Part shown: positions 1-5,467 of the stretch, piece by piece
Layout: the number at the start of each line of letters is the position of its first letter
How positions within the stretch are numbered: position 1 is the stretch's first letter
Assembly: GCA_025363495.1 (NCBI GenBank)
Contig: JANYDR010000688.1
Coordinates: 1 to 7,529 of the forward strand
DNA length: 7,529 nt
Reading direction: 5' to 3'
Source of the DNA: Cyclobacteriaceae bacterium
GTDB taxonomy: Bacteria > Bacteroidota > Bacteroidia > Cytophagales > Cyclobacteriaceae
Program-made: the position numbers and the translations under genes
Notes under the pieces: model-generated
What the model was told of the DNA's origin: nothing
Seen by the model: only the letters and a program-made list of their open reading frames with translations
The model's database searches: none

Positions 1-194
1 AAGCTATTAGTGTAAACATCATCTCCTGCCGTTGGAGTGGCCGCAGACCCAGCACCTGGAAGACCACTCGGCACACTTGACCAAATCGCCCCTGTCCAAG
101 ACCCATTGGCCCTCGCATATACTTGTCCAAATCCAGAGAACGAAATGCTTGAAAGGGCAACTACCAGAATTCCGACATCCCTTAAAAGCTTCAT
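1..194 (-). CDS. Secreted/surface protein, N-terminal fragment with signal peptide (runs off left edge)
   Basis: Reading the minus strand from an ATG at 194-192 gives 64 codons, open to the window edge. Residues 1-23 form a classical signal peptide: MKLLRD is the charged start, GILVVALSSISFSGF the hydrophobic core, and cleavage is likely after GFG before Q24. The mature part begins VYARANGSWTGAIWSS and continues to PTAGDDVYTNS. This 'NG-W...W...P-AGDDV' pattern is the one I know from the first repeat of large beta-helical surface proteins of Bacteroidota, many of which carry a type IX secretion C-terminal domain. The rest of the protein lies outside the window, so its length, sorting signal and function are unknown. 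A TACATTTG box lies about 30 bases upstream. A longer overlapping frame (312 to 19, minus) has no protein-like features, whereas this one has a signal peptide and a recognised motif, so this frame is preferred. Confidence 0.75.
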   Translation of the reverse strand, partial: MKLLRDVGILVVALSSISFSGFGQVYARANGSWTGAIWSSVPSGLPGAGSAATPTAGDDVYTNS

Positions 195-223
195 AGAAGG
201 TAAATATTATTCTTAATTTATCA

Positions 224-231
224 CAAATGTA
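224..231 (-). promoter_or_regulatory. Candidate -7 box for the surface-protein gene
   Basis: The minus strand reads TACATTTG, an exact match to the Bacteroidota sigma-factor consensus TAnnTTTG. It lies 30 bases before the ATG at 194, leaving a leader of roughly 20-25 bases. No clear TTG/TTTG -33 element stands at the expected 19-21 base distance, so the call rests on one box only. Confidence 0.4.
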
Positions 232-522
232 GGCAAAAAGTAACCAGGTTTTGCTAGTCTCAAAAAACGCTAACAAGACCTTTTTTACTGTGCAAATCGA
301 ATGCAACTGCAAATTTGCGGCCAGTCGCTAACCCATGTCCGGATTCATTGATATCTGATAAACTCATTAAAATAAAGTTGACTCAAGTCTTTATAACTAA
401 TTGAAAATCAAATTTATAATAATTAACCGATGTATATTATTCAAACCACCTAATTTAAGAATCTCGTTTTCGTCCGTGAGGCGCCTGAAATATATGGCCA
501 TTATATTCCCCGCTTAAGCTCA

Positions 523-553
523 TTGTGAAACATGTAGGGATCACGTATATTTG
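523..553 (+). promoter_or_regulatory. Promoter of the toxin-antitoxin operon
   Basis: TATATTTG at 546-553 matches the Bacteroidota -7 consensus TAnnTTTG exactly. A TTGTG -33-like element begins at 523, leaving 20 bases between the TTG and the -7 box, which is the usual spacing in this phylum. Transcription would begin around 558-561, giving a leader of only about 10 bases before the ATG at 571. Confidence 0.6.
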
Positions 554-569
554 TAAAAATAGCACGTAT
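542..569 (+). promoter_or_regulatory. Candidate autoregulatory operator: direct CACGTAT repeats around the -7 box
   Basis: CACGTAT occurs at 542-548 and again at 563-569, 21 bases apart (about two helical turns). The copies bracket the -7 box and the probable transcription start, and the second ends one base before the antitoxin ATG. Ribbon-helix-helix antitoxins typically bind such repeated short sites in their own promoter. That this antitoxin does so here is inference. Confidence 0.35.
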
Positions 570-570
570 C

Positions 571-813
571 ATGACTAAACTGACGCTATCCGTGGATCGG
601 AGTACAATTGAAAAAGCGAAAACGTACGCAAAAAAAACGGGGAGAAGTCTTTCTGAATTAATTCAACGCCACCTTGAAACTCTTATTCGGGAAAATGGCG
701 ATCACGAGAAAATTTCGCCTCGCCTGAAAAGTATAGTGGGTTCAGTAAAGCTTCCGGAAGATTTTAATGAGGAAAAGGAATTAAGAACCTATTTTGAACA
801 GAAACATATGTGA
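571..813 (+). CDS. DUF6364-like antitoxin
   Basis: An 80-residue protein of the size and form typical of type II antitoxins. The N-terminal half, MTKLTLSVDRSTIEKAKTYA followed by KKTGRSLSELIQRHLETLI, reads as a short beta strand then two helices, as in the ribbon-helix-helix-like DNA-binding DUF6364 family (recognised by sequence pattern). The acidic, lysine-rich C-terminal half (about 45-80, including PEDFNEEKELRTYFEQKH) would wrap and inhibit the toxin. It should neutralise the PIN ribonuclease encoded next to it and repress the shared promoter. Its TGA stop overlaps the GTG start of the toxin gene, so translation is probably coupled. The ATG at 571 has a promoter just upstream and no good Shine-Dalgarno site, which is normal in Bacteroidota. 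Confidence 0.85.
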   Translation: MTKLTLSVDRSTIEKAKTYAKKTGRSLSELIQRHLETLIRENGDHEKISPRLKSIVGSVKLPEDFNEEKELRTYFEQKHM

Positions 814-1223
814 AAAAGGTATTTGTAGATACTAATATTCTAATCGATTTACTGGCCGACCGAAAGCCCTTTAGCAAGTATGCCATCGAGATTTTTGATA
901 AAGTAGAGCACGGTAAAGTCGAATTATTTACTTCCACGCATTCAATTGCGACAACTCATTATCTGCTTAAAAAGTACAAGGGGGAAAACGAGCTAAGAGA
1001 GGTGCTCTATTCGCTATTAGACTATTTGAACTTAGTCGCGATTGATTCCGACATTATAAGGAAAGGTCTAAAATCAAAACACAAGGATTTTGAAGAGGCT
1101 CTCCAAATTATTGCCGCCTATTCTGTTAAAGGGATTGACTATGTGGTCACCCGTAACCTAAAAGATTTTAAAGACTCAGGAATGAGTGTGCTGTCACCGG
1201 ATGAACTGGTGAAATTTATTTGA
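810..1223 (+). CDS. PIN-domain toxin (VapC-like ribonuclease)
   Basis: A 137-residue single-domain PIN protein, the usual size for VapC-type endoribonucleases that cut tRNA or other RNAs using Mg2+ bound by a cluster of acidic residues. Candidate metal ligands are D7 in VFVDTNILIDLL, E95/E96 in KDFEEALQ, and D110 in the strand YVVTRN. The C-terminal TRNLKDF...GMSVLSPDEL segment (114-132) is characteristic of this PIN subgroup. The chosen start is GTG at 810, four bases before the antitoxin stop ends, giving a GTGA overlap; it places the VDTN strand at the usual position near the N-terminus. No frameshift or missing residue is apparent, so the pair looks functional. The cellular target cannot be read from the sequence. 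Confidence 0.88.
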   Translation: MKKVFVDTNILIDLLADRKPFSKYAIEIFDKVEHGKVELFTSTHSIATTHYLLKKYKGENELREVLYSLLDYLNLVAIDSDIIRKGLKSKHKDFEEALQIIAAYSVKGIDYVVTRNLKDFKDSGMSVLSPDELVKFI

Positions 1224-1420
1224 ATACTTTGCCACAGATGACACCGATTTTCATTTGCCTTTGGTCGGTCTTTCCAACCTGCCTAGGACCCGTAATGATG
1301 ATCACCTTACCGGAAAAGAGGTCACTTACGATTTGATGTTTTATAATTCGCTGGATCATAATCTATAAATTTATATAAAATACGAGATTATAATACCCAT
1401 TATTAATATAAATTAAGCGA
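1224..1420. other. Convergent spacer, AT-rich, no certain gene or terminator
   Basis: This 197-base stretch lies between the stops of the toxin gene (plus) and the aminotransferase gene (minus). The right half is very AT-rich and contains a perfect 12-base palindrome (1364-1375) and a 7-base inverted pair, ATAATCT at 1358-1364 with AGATTAT at 1385-1391. Both could help end transcription from either side, but neither is GC-rich or followed by a clean T-run. A start-less open frame (1213-1368, plus) is discussed as a finding. Confidence 0.4.
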
Positions 1421-2551
1421 TTAGGGACTCAGAATTCCTACAATCCTCTCAAGCTGACTAACCGTCAACCCTGATCCAGAAGGAAGGCAAAGCCCTTTTT
1501 CAAAGAGTCTTTCACTCACCTTGTCTCCATAAAATGGAGCATTCTTAAACACCGGCTGAAGATGCATAGGCTTCCATAACGGGCGGCTTTCAATATTCTC
1601 TTTATCCAAAGCTTGACGGATATCTTCCCTTGTAATTCCGTGATTTTTAGCCGGATCGATTAGGATGGTTGTTAACCATCGGTTGGAAAAAAAGCCTTCA
1701 GGTTCGGGTTGAAATGAAACAGATGGCTCTGTTGCCAGGTGCTCACGATAATATTGAAAGTTCGCCCTTCTTTGCTTTACCCGTTTGTCTATTACCATTA
1801 ACTGCCCTCTGCCAATGGCCGCACAAACATTGCTTAGCCGATAATTATACCCAATCTCAGAATGCTGATAGTGAGGAGCATTGTCTCTGGCTTGGGTAGA
1901 TAGAAATCGGGCCTTTTCAATCCATTTTTCATTCCGGCTTACGAGCGCTCCACCGCCAGATGTAGTAATTATTTTATTGCCATTAAATGAAAAAACAGCC
2001 AAATCACCCAGTGTTCCAGTTTTTCTACCCTTATAAGACGAGCCTAACGCTTCGGCAGCATCTTCAATGACAGGAATTCCATATCTGGTACAGATCGTAT
2101 TAATCTCATCCATTTTAGCCGGCATACCATAAAGATGAACTACAATGACTGCCTTGGGAGCTTTACCCCGCTTCTTAATGCGATCTAAGATTGCTTCCTC
2201 CAGCAGGTTTGGGTCCATGTTCCAGTTATCCGGTTCTGAGTCCACAAATACAGGCCGGGCACCCAGGTAAACAATAGGGTTACATGACGCTGAAAAAGTG
2301 AATGTGGCACAGATCACTTCATCATCTCTTTCAACACCTAATAAAATCAAAGCAAGGTGCAGCGCTGCGGTACCTGAAGAAAGTGCAACACAATGATCGA
2401 TTTGTATGTATTCTTTAAGCTCTGTCTCAAACGCTGTTAAGTGAGGACCAGCCGGGGATATCCAGTTCGTTTCGAACGCATTGTTTACGAATTCTATTTC
2501 TTTCCCCTCCATGTGAGGTGGTGACAGGTATATCCTTTCCCGGGCTGACAT
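1421..2551 (-). CDS. PglE/DegT-family sugar-nucleotide aminotransferase
   Basis: A complete 376-residue fold-type I PLP enzyme of the DegT/DnrJ/EryC1/StrS family, close to the length of PglE-type 4-aminotransferases. It should transfer an amino group from glutamate to a 4-keto (or 3-keto) UDP-sugar in the cytoplasm. Visible motifs are the phosphate-binding SSGTAALHLAL (58-68), VIEDAAEALGS (161-171) with D164 facing the PLP ring nitrogen, and the catalytic lysine K193 in SFNGNKIITTSGGG. The substrate-site motif GYNYRLSNVCAAIG spans 234-247. The N-terminal IYLSPPHMEGKE...TNWISPAGPHL is typical of aminotransferases that accompany small sugar transferases. It is the last gene of the operon, three bases after the XrtF-associated gene. 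With the PglC- and PglD-like neighbours it suggests a bacillosamine-like amino sugar, although the sugar itself cannot be fixed from sequence. Confidence 0.9.
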   Translation of the reverse strand: MSARERIYLSPPHMEGKEIEFVNNAFETNWISPAGPHLTAFETELKEYIQIDHCVALSSGTAALHLALILLGVERDDEVICATFTFSASCNPIVYLGARPVFVDSEPDNWNMDPNLLEEAILDRIKKRGKAPKAVIVVHLYGMPAKMDEINTICTRYGIPVIEDAAEALGSSYKGRKTGTLGDLAVFSFNGNKIITTSGGGALVSRNEKWIEKARFLSTQARDNAPHYQHSEIGYNYRLSNVCAAIGRGQLMVIDKRVKQRRANFQYYREHLATEPSVSFQPEPEGFFSNRWLTTILIDPAKNHGITREDIRQALDKENIESRPLWKPMHLQPVFKNAPFYGDKVSERLFEKGLCLPSGSGLTVSQLERIVGILSP

Positions 2552-2554
2552 ATC

Positions 2555-2995
2555 TTATTGGGCGCTTCTTTTTAGTCGTTGGAAATATACGCCGGGGATA
2601 ATCAAAATCATCAATGTTGGATTTACAATCATACGGTGCAGCTGCGAGAGCAATGGAGACGATATTTCTTTATCACCTTCCAGCGTCAACTTTAATGTCA
2701 AATAAACAGGAAGCAAAATAAGTGTATCTATCAATTGAATACTCCAGGCGAGTCTTGTTATTTTAGGATCATTAAACCAACAGTGCAAAATAAGCAACAT
2801 GCAAGAATCATTGATCAACACCCGCAGGACTTTGCGTATAACAAAGCGAAGCCTGGGATAATCTTCACATTGACATAGAATTGACAACACATCAACTTCC
2901 TGGAATAAGAAAGAGAACGCCAATCCAGTCACTGCCAATAAAATCCAGCCTATTTTCTTAGGGTCATGCCTGAGCAGCAGCAGTTCCTGATTCAA
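2555..2995 (-). CDS. Exosortase F system-associated membrane protein
   Basis: A 146-residue integral membrane protein with hydrophobic segments at about 16-32, 62-74, 84-103 and 123-138. Its position directly after XrtF, its size, and the pattern RKVLRVLINDSCMLLILHCW in the middle with HRMIVNPTLMILIIPGVYFQ near the end match the exosortase F-associated family (TIGR04127 as I recall it). Its biochemical role is not established; it is assumed to act with XrtF in the inner membrane. The start is TTG at 2995. An in-frame stop lies seven codons upstream, and the first internal ATG comes only at residue 65, so no ATG start is possible without losing the first segment. The gene overlaps the end of xrtF by 32 bases in a different frame, and no Shine-Dalgarno site precedes the TTG. 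Translation therefore probably depends on ribosomes finishing xrtF. Confidence 0.82.
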   Translation of the reverse strand: MNQELLLLRHDPKKIGWILLAVTGLAFSFLFQEVDVLSILCQCEDYPRLRFVIRKVLRVLINDSCMLLILHCWFNDPKITRLAWSIQLIDTLILLPVYLTLKLTLEGDKEISSPLLSQLHRMIVNPTLMILIIPGVYFQRLKRSAQ

Positions 2996-3512
2996 CTTTT
3001 GTGATTTTTTTTACCCAGAAATACCATAACGCAAATACCAGGATATAAAGAACACCGGTGAAAAAATATTTATGAAAGAAATAAAGATTTTGCGGGAAGT
3101 AAATTGCAACTTCATATAGCAACATTACACGTATAAGATTCATTGCATAGATCACCCCCATACCGAAGATCAGATACCGTATTGAAAGCTTTAGAGGCCC
3201 AGTAAAAGAAAATAAAAAAGAAACGTACACGATCATCACATTCAATCCATTGCAACCTTCAAAAACGCTGATGATTGTTTTTGATTCATGCTGCACTTTA
3301 ATATAGTAAAGTCCAGGAATTACCTGGCTCGATATCAATGGATCAAAGAAAGATAAAAAAAAGACCACCTGAGAAGTAATAATTTGAGTAAAGGGATCTG
3401 AATCAGGTGTATAGTACTCTATGAATAAACCATAGGCTAAATTTAATACAAGATAAAGCCCAAGGAATTTGGACAAAAACAAAATCACACCTTTGTACTC
3501 CTTAGAGATCAA
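2964..3512 (-). CDS. xrtF: Exosortase family protein XrtF
   Basis: A 182-residue multi-pass inner-membrane protease/transpeptidase of the exosortase-archaeosortase superfamily. The proposed catalytic triad is intact: C87 in VFEGCNGLNVMIVY, R128 in AMNLIRVMLLYE, and H147 in YFFHKYFFTGVLY. Exosortases cut a C-terminal tripartite sorting tag and are thought to attach the protein to a new anchor. The length and the N-terminal KGVILFLSKFLGLYLVLNLAYGLF...YTPDSDPFT pattern fit XrtF, a type confined to Bacteroidota. The start used here is TTG at 3512, which overlaps the upstream stop in a TTGA. A rival start is GTG at 3488 (residue 9), preceded by AAGGAG at 3498-3503 at good spacing; it would remove only eight non-membrane residues. 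The last ten residues overlap the next gene. No substrate with a recognisable tag is visible in the window. Confidence 0.9.
   Translation of the reverse strand: MISKEYKGVILFLSKFLGLYLVLNLAYGLFIEYYTPDSDPFTQIITSQVVFFLSFFDPLISSQVIPGLYYIKVQHESKTIISVFEGCNGLNVMIVYVSFLFSFTGPLKLSIRYLIFGMGVIYAMNLIRVMLLYEVAIYFPQNLYFFHKYFFTGVLYILVFALWYFWVKKITKVESGTAAAQA
3498..3503 (-). promoter_or_regulatory. Shine-Dalgarno-like AAGGAG inside the 5' end of xrtF
   Basis: The minus strand reads AAGGAG nine bases before an in-frame GTG (3488-3486). Strong Shine-Dalgarno sites are unusual in Bacteroidota, so this may mark the true or a second start of xrtF. It may also be chance, as the site encodes Lys-Glu within the longer form. 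Confidence 0.3.
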
Positions 3513-4111
3513 TTTCTTTCGCGGGCTTGTACACCCATTACCGTTACTCGTGCAGGTACAGAATGTGTGACAATCGCTCCTGCCCCAATGACCGCATCCT
3601 CTCCTATCGTTAAACCCTGTAAAATGGTTGCTCCCGACCCCACTAAAACTCCTTTTCCCAAGCTCACGTTACCTGAAATATTTGCTGAGGGCATTATGGA
3701 ACAATAGTCTCCTACTCTGACATCATGACCAATGGTCGCATTAAGATTAATAATAACAAATTCACCTATGCTAATATCCACTGTAAATCTTACGCCAGGA
3801 CAAATAATGGAGCCACGTCCAATAACGACAGAGGGATGGATAAAAATATCCTTACTAATTAAAGAAGAGAATGAAAGATTTTTATGTTCCATTTTCTTAA
3901 CAACACTTTCTCTTATCTCCGGCCGGGCAATTGCAAAAAGTACATCATCAAAAGAATCTGCAGCGATATCCAATTCTTTTTTATAGTCGTCCAAATATCC
4001 GGCAAACAATAATGGTAATCCATCTTGTTTCATATGGTCCAGCATACCTTTCACCTCTTTACCAAAACCTCCGGCACCGTAGATTGCATAGCGCGTTAAG
4101 GTTGATGCCAT
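3509..4111 (-). CDS. Second PglD/NeuD-like sugar O/N-acyltransferase, divergent
   Basis: A 200-residue protein with an N-terminal Rossmann-like sugar-binding part (YAIYGAGGFGKEVKGMLD, 8-25) and a C-terminal left-handed beta-helix of hexapeptide repeats (about 88-185), the layout of PglD/NeuD acetyltransferases. The catalytic histidine is kept as H129 in ATIGHDVRVGD. The second histidine, which contacts acetyl-CoA in PglD, is replaced by S138 (GDYCSIMPSANISG). The usual 'GNPA' near the C-terminus has become GVQARERN. It would transfer an acyl group to an amino or hydroxyl group of an activated sugar, but its substrate probably differs from that of the paralogue just upstream. It lies three bases after that paralogue and overlaps xrtF by four bases. 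The ATG at 4111 leaves a short leader before the glycine-rich loop. Confidence 0.85.
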   Translation of the reverse strand: MASTLTRYAIYGAGGFGKEVKGMLDHMKQDGLPLLFAGYLDDYKKELDIAADSFDDVLFAIARPEIRESVVKKMEHKNLSFSSLISKDIFIHPSVVIGRGSIICPGVRFTVDISIGEFVIINLNATIGHDVRVGDYCSIMPSANISGNVSLGKGVLVGSGATILQGLTIGEDAVIGAGAIVTHSVPARVTVMGVQARERN

Positions 4112-4114
4112 TCG

Positions 4115-4708
4115 TTAAAATTTAATGTTTCTGGCAGGATTTCCACCCACTACAGTTGAATCAGCAACGTCCTTTGTCACTACCGAACCAGCCCCAATGG
4201 TTGACCATGATCCAATTTTTATACCTGGCAGGATGACGGCACCAGCTCCTATAAGAGTCCCTTCACCTACCTGTACACCACCACATAAGGTGGCGCCAGG
4301 AGCAATATGTACGAAATCACCAATTATACAATCATGATCAATGGAAGATGAGGTATTAATAATGGAATGCTTTCCTATAATGGTATCAGCGTTGATAACA
4401 ACATTGGCCATCACTACCGTACCCTCATTAATAACAGACGATGGTGACAAACAAGCCCGCAGGTGTATAACTTTACCATAACGAACTTTGATCCTGTCAA
4501 CAACTTTCTTTCTTATTTCATTGAACCCAATGGTGATAAAATGTTCTTCATCCGGAAATCCGGCATTGTCAAATTTTCCCGAAACCGGCAGATTCAACAG
4601 AGACTTAATTTTTTCGTTGTCATCAAATATGGCAGTAACTTTCCCTCCGACTGCAGCCCAGGATTCAATCACCACTTTAGCATGTCCGCTAGCACCATAA
4701 AACACCAT
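4115..4708 (-). CDS. PglD-type UDP-amino-sugar N-acetyltransferase
   Basis: A complete 197-residue acetyltransferase that closely follows the PglD plan. Residues 3-13 (FYGASGHAKVV) form the nucleotide-sugar binding loop and about 85-180 form a left-handed beta-helix. The motif SIDHDCIIGDFVHIAPGATLCGG carries H125 (general base) and H134 (acetyl-CoA contact), the same residue numbers I recall for Campylobacter jejuni PglD. The C-terminus GGNPARNIKF is the standard cofactor-pocket ending. It should acetylate the 4-amino group made by the aminotransferase at the end of the operon, using acetyl-CoA in the cytoplasm. It begins two bases after the sugar transferase stop. GGAAAG, eight bases before the ATG, may be a weak ribosome site. 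Of the two acetyltransferases here this is the better PglD candidate. Confidence 0.88.
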   Translation of the reverse strand: MVFYGASGHAKVVIESWAAVGGKVTAIFDDNEKIKSLLNLPVSGKFDNAGFPDEEHFITIGFNEIRKKVVDRIKVRYGKVIHLRACLSPSSVINEGTVVMANVVINADTIIGKHSIINTSSSIDHDCIIGDFVHIAPGATLCGGVQVGEGTLIGAGAVILPGIKIGSWSTIGAGSVVTKDVADSTVVGGNPARNIKF

Positions 4709-4710
4709 AG

Positions 4711-5322
4711 TCAGTTCTTTCCATTAAATTTTTCTGCAGTTGCTACACCTCTTCCCGAAATGCCTTCCGCCTTTGCCACTTTCAATAGTGTAATCAACAA
4801 AATTTTAACATCTAACCAAAAGCTTATGTGGTCAACATACCAAACATCAAAGTTAAATTTTTCCTTCCACTGAATGGCATTCCTTCCGTTGATCTGGGCC
4901 CAGCCGGTAATACCCGGCGTTACACTATGGCGCCTTCGTTGCTCCACCGAGTACAGTGGCAAATATTCTACCAGCAAAGGTCTTGGCCCAACAAAACTCA
5001 TATCACCTCTTAAAATGTTCCATAACTGCGGCAGCTCATCAAGCGATGTCTTTCTCACCCACTTACCGAAGCCCGTTAACCGAATATCATCTGACAATAA
5101 AATTCCATTTGGATCTTTACGATCATTCATGGTTTTAAACTTTATTACTTTAAAGATACGATTTCCTTTACCAACCCGCGGCTGGAAAAAAAATGGATTT
5201 CCGCTGTTGGCCACCATCAATGCGAATGAAAGAAGAAGCATTAATGGAGAAAGGATCGCCAACAAGAGAAGTGCTGATACGAAATCAAAAAAAATCTTAA
5301 TATGATTAGGATAAGAAAGCAC
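4711..5322 (-). CDS. PglC-type phosphoglycosyl transferase (initiating sugar transferase)
   Basis: A 203-residue small monotopic phosphoglycosyl transferase (Bac_transf family) that moves a phospho-sugar from a UDP-sugar to undecaprenyl phosphate at the inner membrane, the first committed step of glycan assembly. An N-terminal re-entrant membrane helix spans about 9-38. It is followed by QPRVGKGNRIFKVIKFKTM (47-65), the catalytic Asp-Glu pair D95/E96 in TSLDELPQLWNILRGD, MSFVGPRPLL (108-117), and PGITGWAQINGRN (136-148). The length matches PglC rather than the longer WcaJ/WbaP types, since no extra membrane domain is present. The start is GTG at 5322; a stop lies ten codons upstream and no ATG is available in between. 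This is the first gene of the six-gene operon and follows a 368-base gap with a candidate promoter. Confidence 0.92.
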   Translation of the reverse strand: MLSYPNHIKIFFDFVSALLLLAILSPLMLLLSFALMVANSGNPFFFQPRVGKGNRIFKVIKFKTMNDRKDPNGILLSDDIRLTGFGKWVRKTSLDELPQLWNILRGDMSFVGPRPLLVEYLPLYSVEQRRRHSVTPGITGWAQINGRNAIQWKEKFNFDVWYVDHISFWLDVKILLITLLKVAKAEGISGRGVATAEKFNGKN

Positions 5323-5381
5323 ACTAAAAGGGTTATGGGTGTCATTACATTAGTGAAAGTGTTCGCCACATCCTACGTCCG

Positions 5382-5389
5382 CAAAGTTA
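5382..5389 (-). promoter_or_regulatory. Candidate -7 box for the pglC-to-pglE operon
   Basis: The minus strand reads TAACTTTG, matching TAnnTTTG, 59 bases before the GTG start at 5322. A TTTG at 5407-5404 lies 14 bases upstream, shorter than the usual 19-21, so the -33 element is doubtful. The position, after the terminator of the upstream block and before the first gene of the downstream block, supports an independent start of transcription. Confidence 0.4.
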
Positions 5390-5467
5390 AGTCCAAAGAA
5401 TTGCAAAGCCATATCTTTCCTTTGTCTTTGTGCATTTCTCGCTAGTGCATGAATGCCCTAACTGTAA

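Larger units (their letters stand above)
195..570. other. Divergent intergenic region between surface-protein gene and toxin-antitoxin operon
   Basis: I see no coding region in this 376-base AT-rich stretch. It holds the two promoter-like boxes listed separately (224-231 leftward, 523-553 rightward). It also has short perfect palindromes at 479-486 (AGGCGCCT) and 494-501 (ATGGCCAT), the latter flanked by TATA on one side and TTATA on the other. Any of these could be an operator, but nothing ties them to a particular regulator. No RNA gene or hairpin followed by a T-run was recognised. Confidence 0.5.

Noticed and set aside
19..312. A 97-codon minus-strand open frame at the left end
   Set aside because: It overlaps the start of the surface-protein gene in another frame, has a cysteine- and tryptophan-rich unstructured composition, and shows no family motif; the other frame has a signal peptide and a recognisable surface-protein motif.
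479..501. AGGCGCCT and ATGGCCAT palindromes as operators for the antitoxin
   Set aside because: They are 8-base palindromes of different sequence, 45 or more bases upstream of the -7 box, without a repeated half-site; the CACGTAT pair is the better candidate.
1358..1391. Inverted pair ATAATCT/AGATTAT and nearby palindrome as a bidirectional terminator
   Set aside because: The stem is AT-only apart from one pair, the loop is 20 bases, and no clean T-run follows; such pairs arise easily in AT-rich DNA.
3732..4337. Plus-strand open frames opposite the two acetyltransferases
   Set aside because: Antisense shadows of the hexapeptide-repeat coding sequence; the repetitive composition comes from the codons on the other strand.
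4463..5305. Long plus-strand open frames (4463-4873 and 4874-5305) opposite the sugar transferase and acetyltransferase genes
   Set aside because: They are antisense to well-supported genes with intact catalytic motifs, and their translations show no domain or plausible composition.
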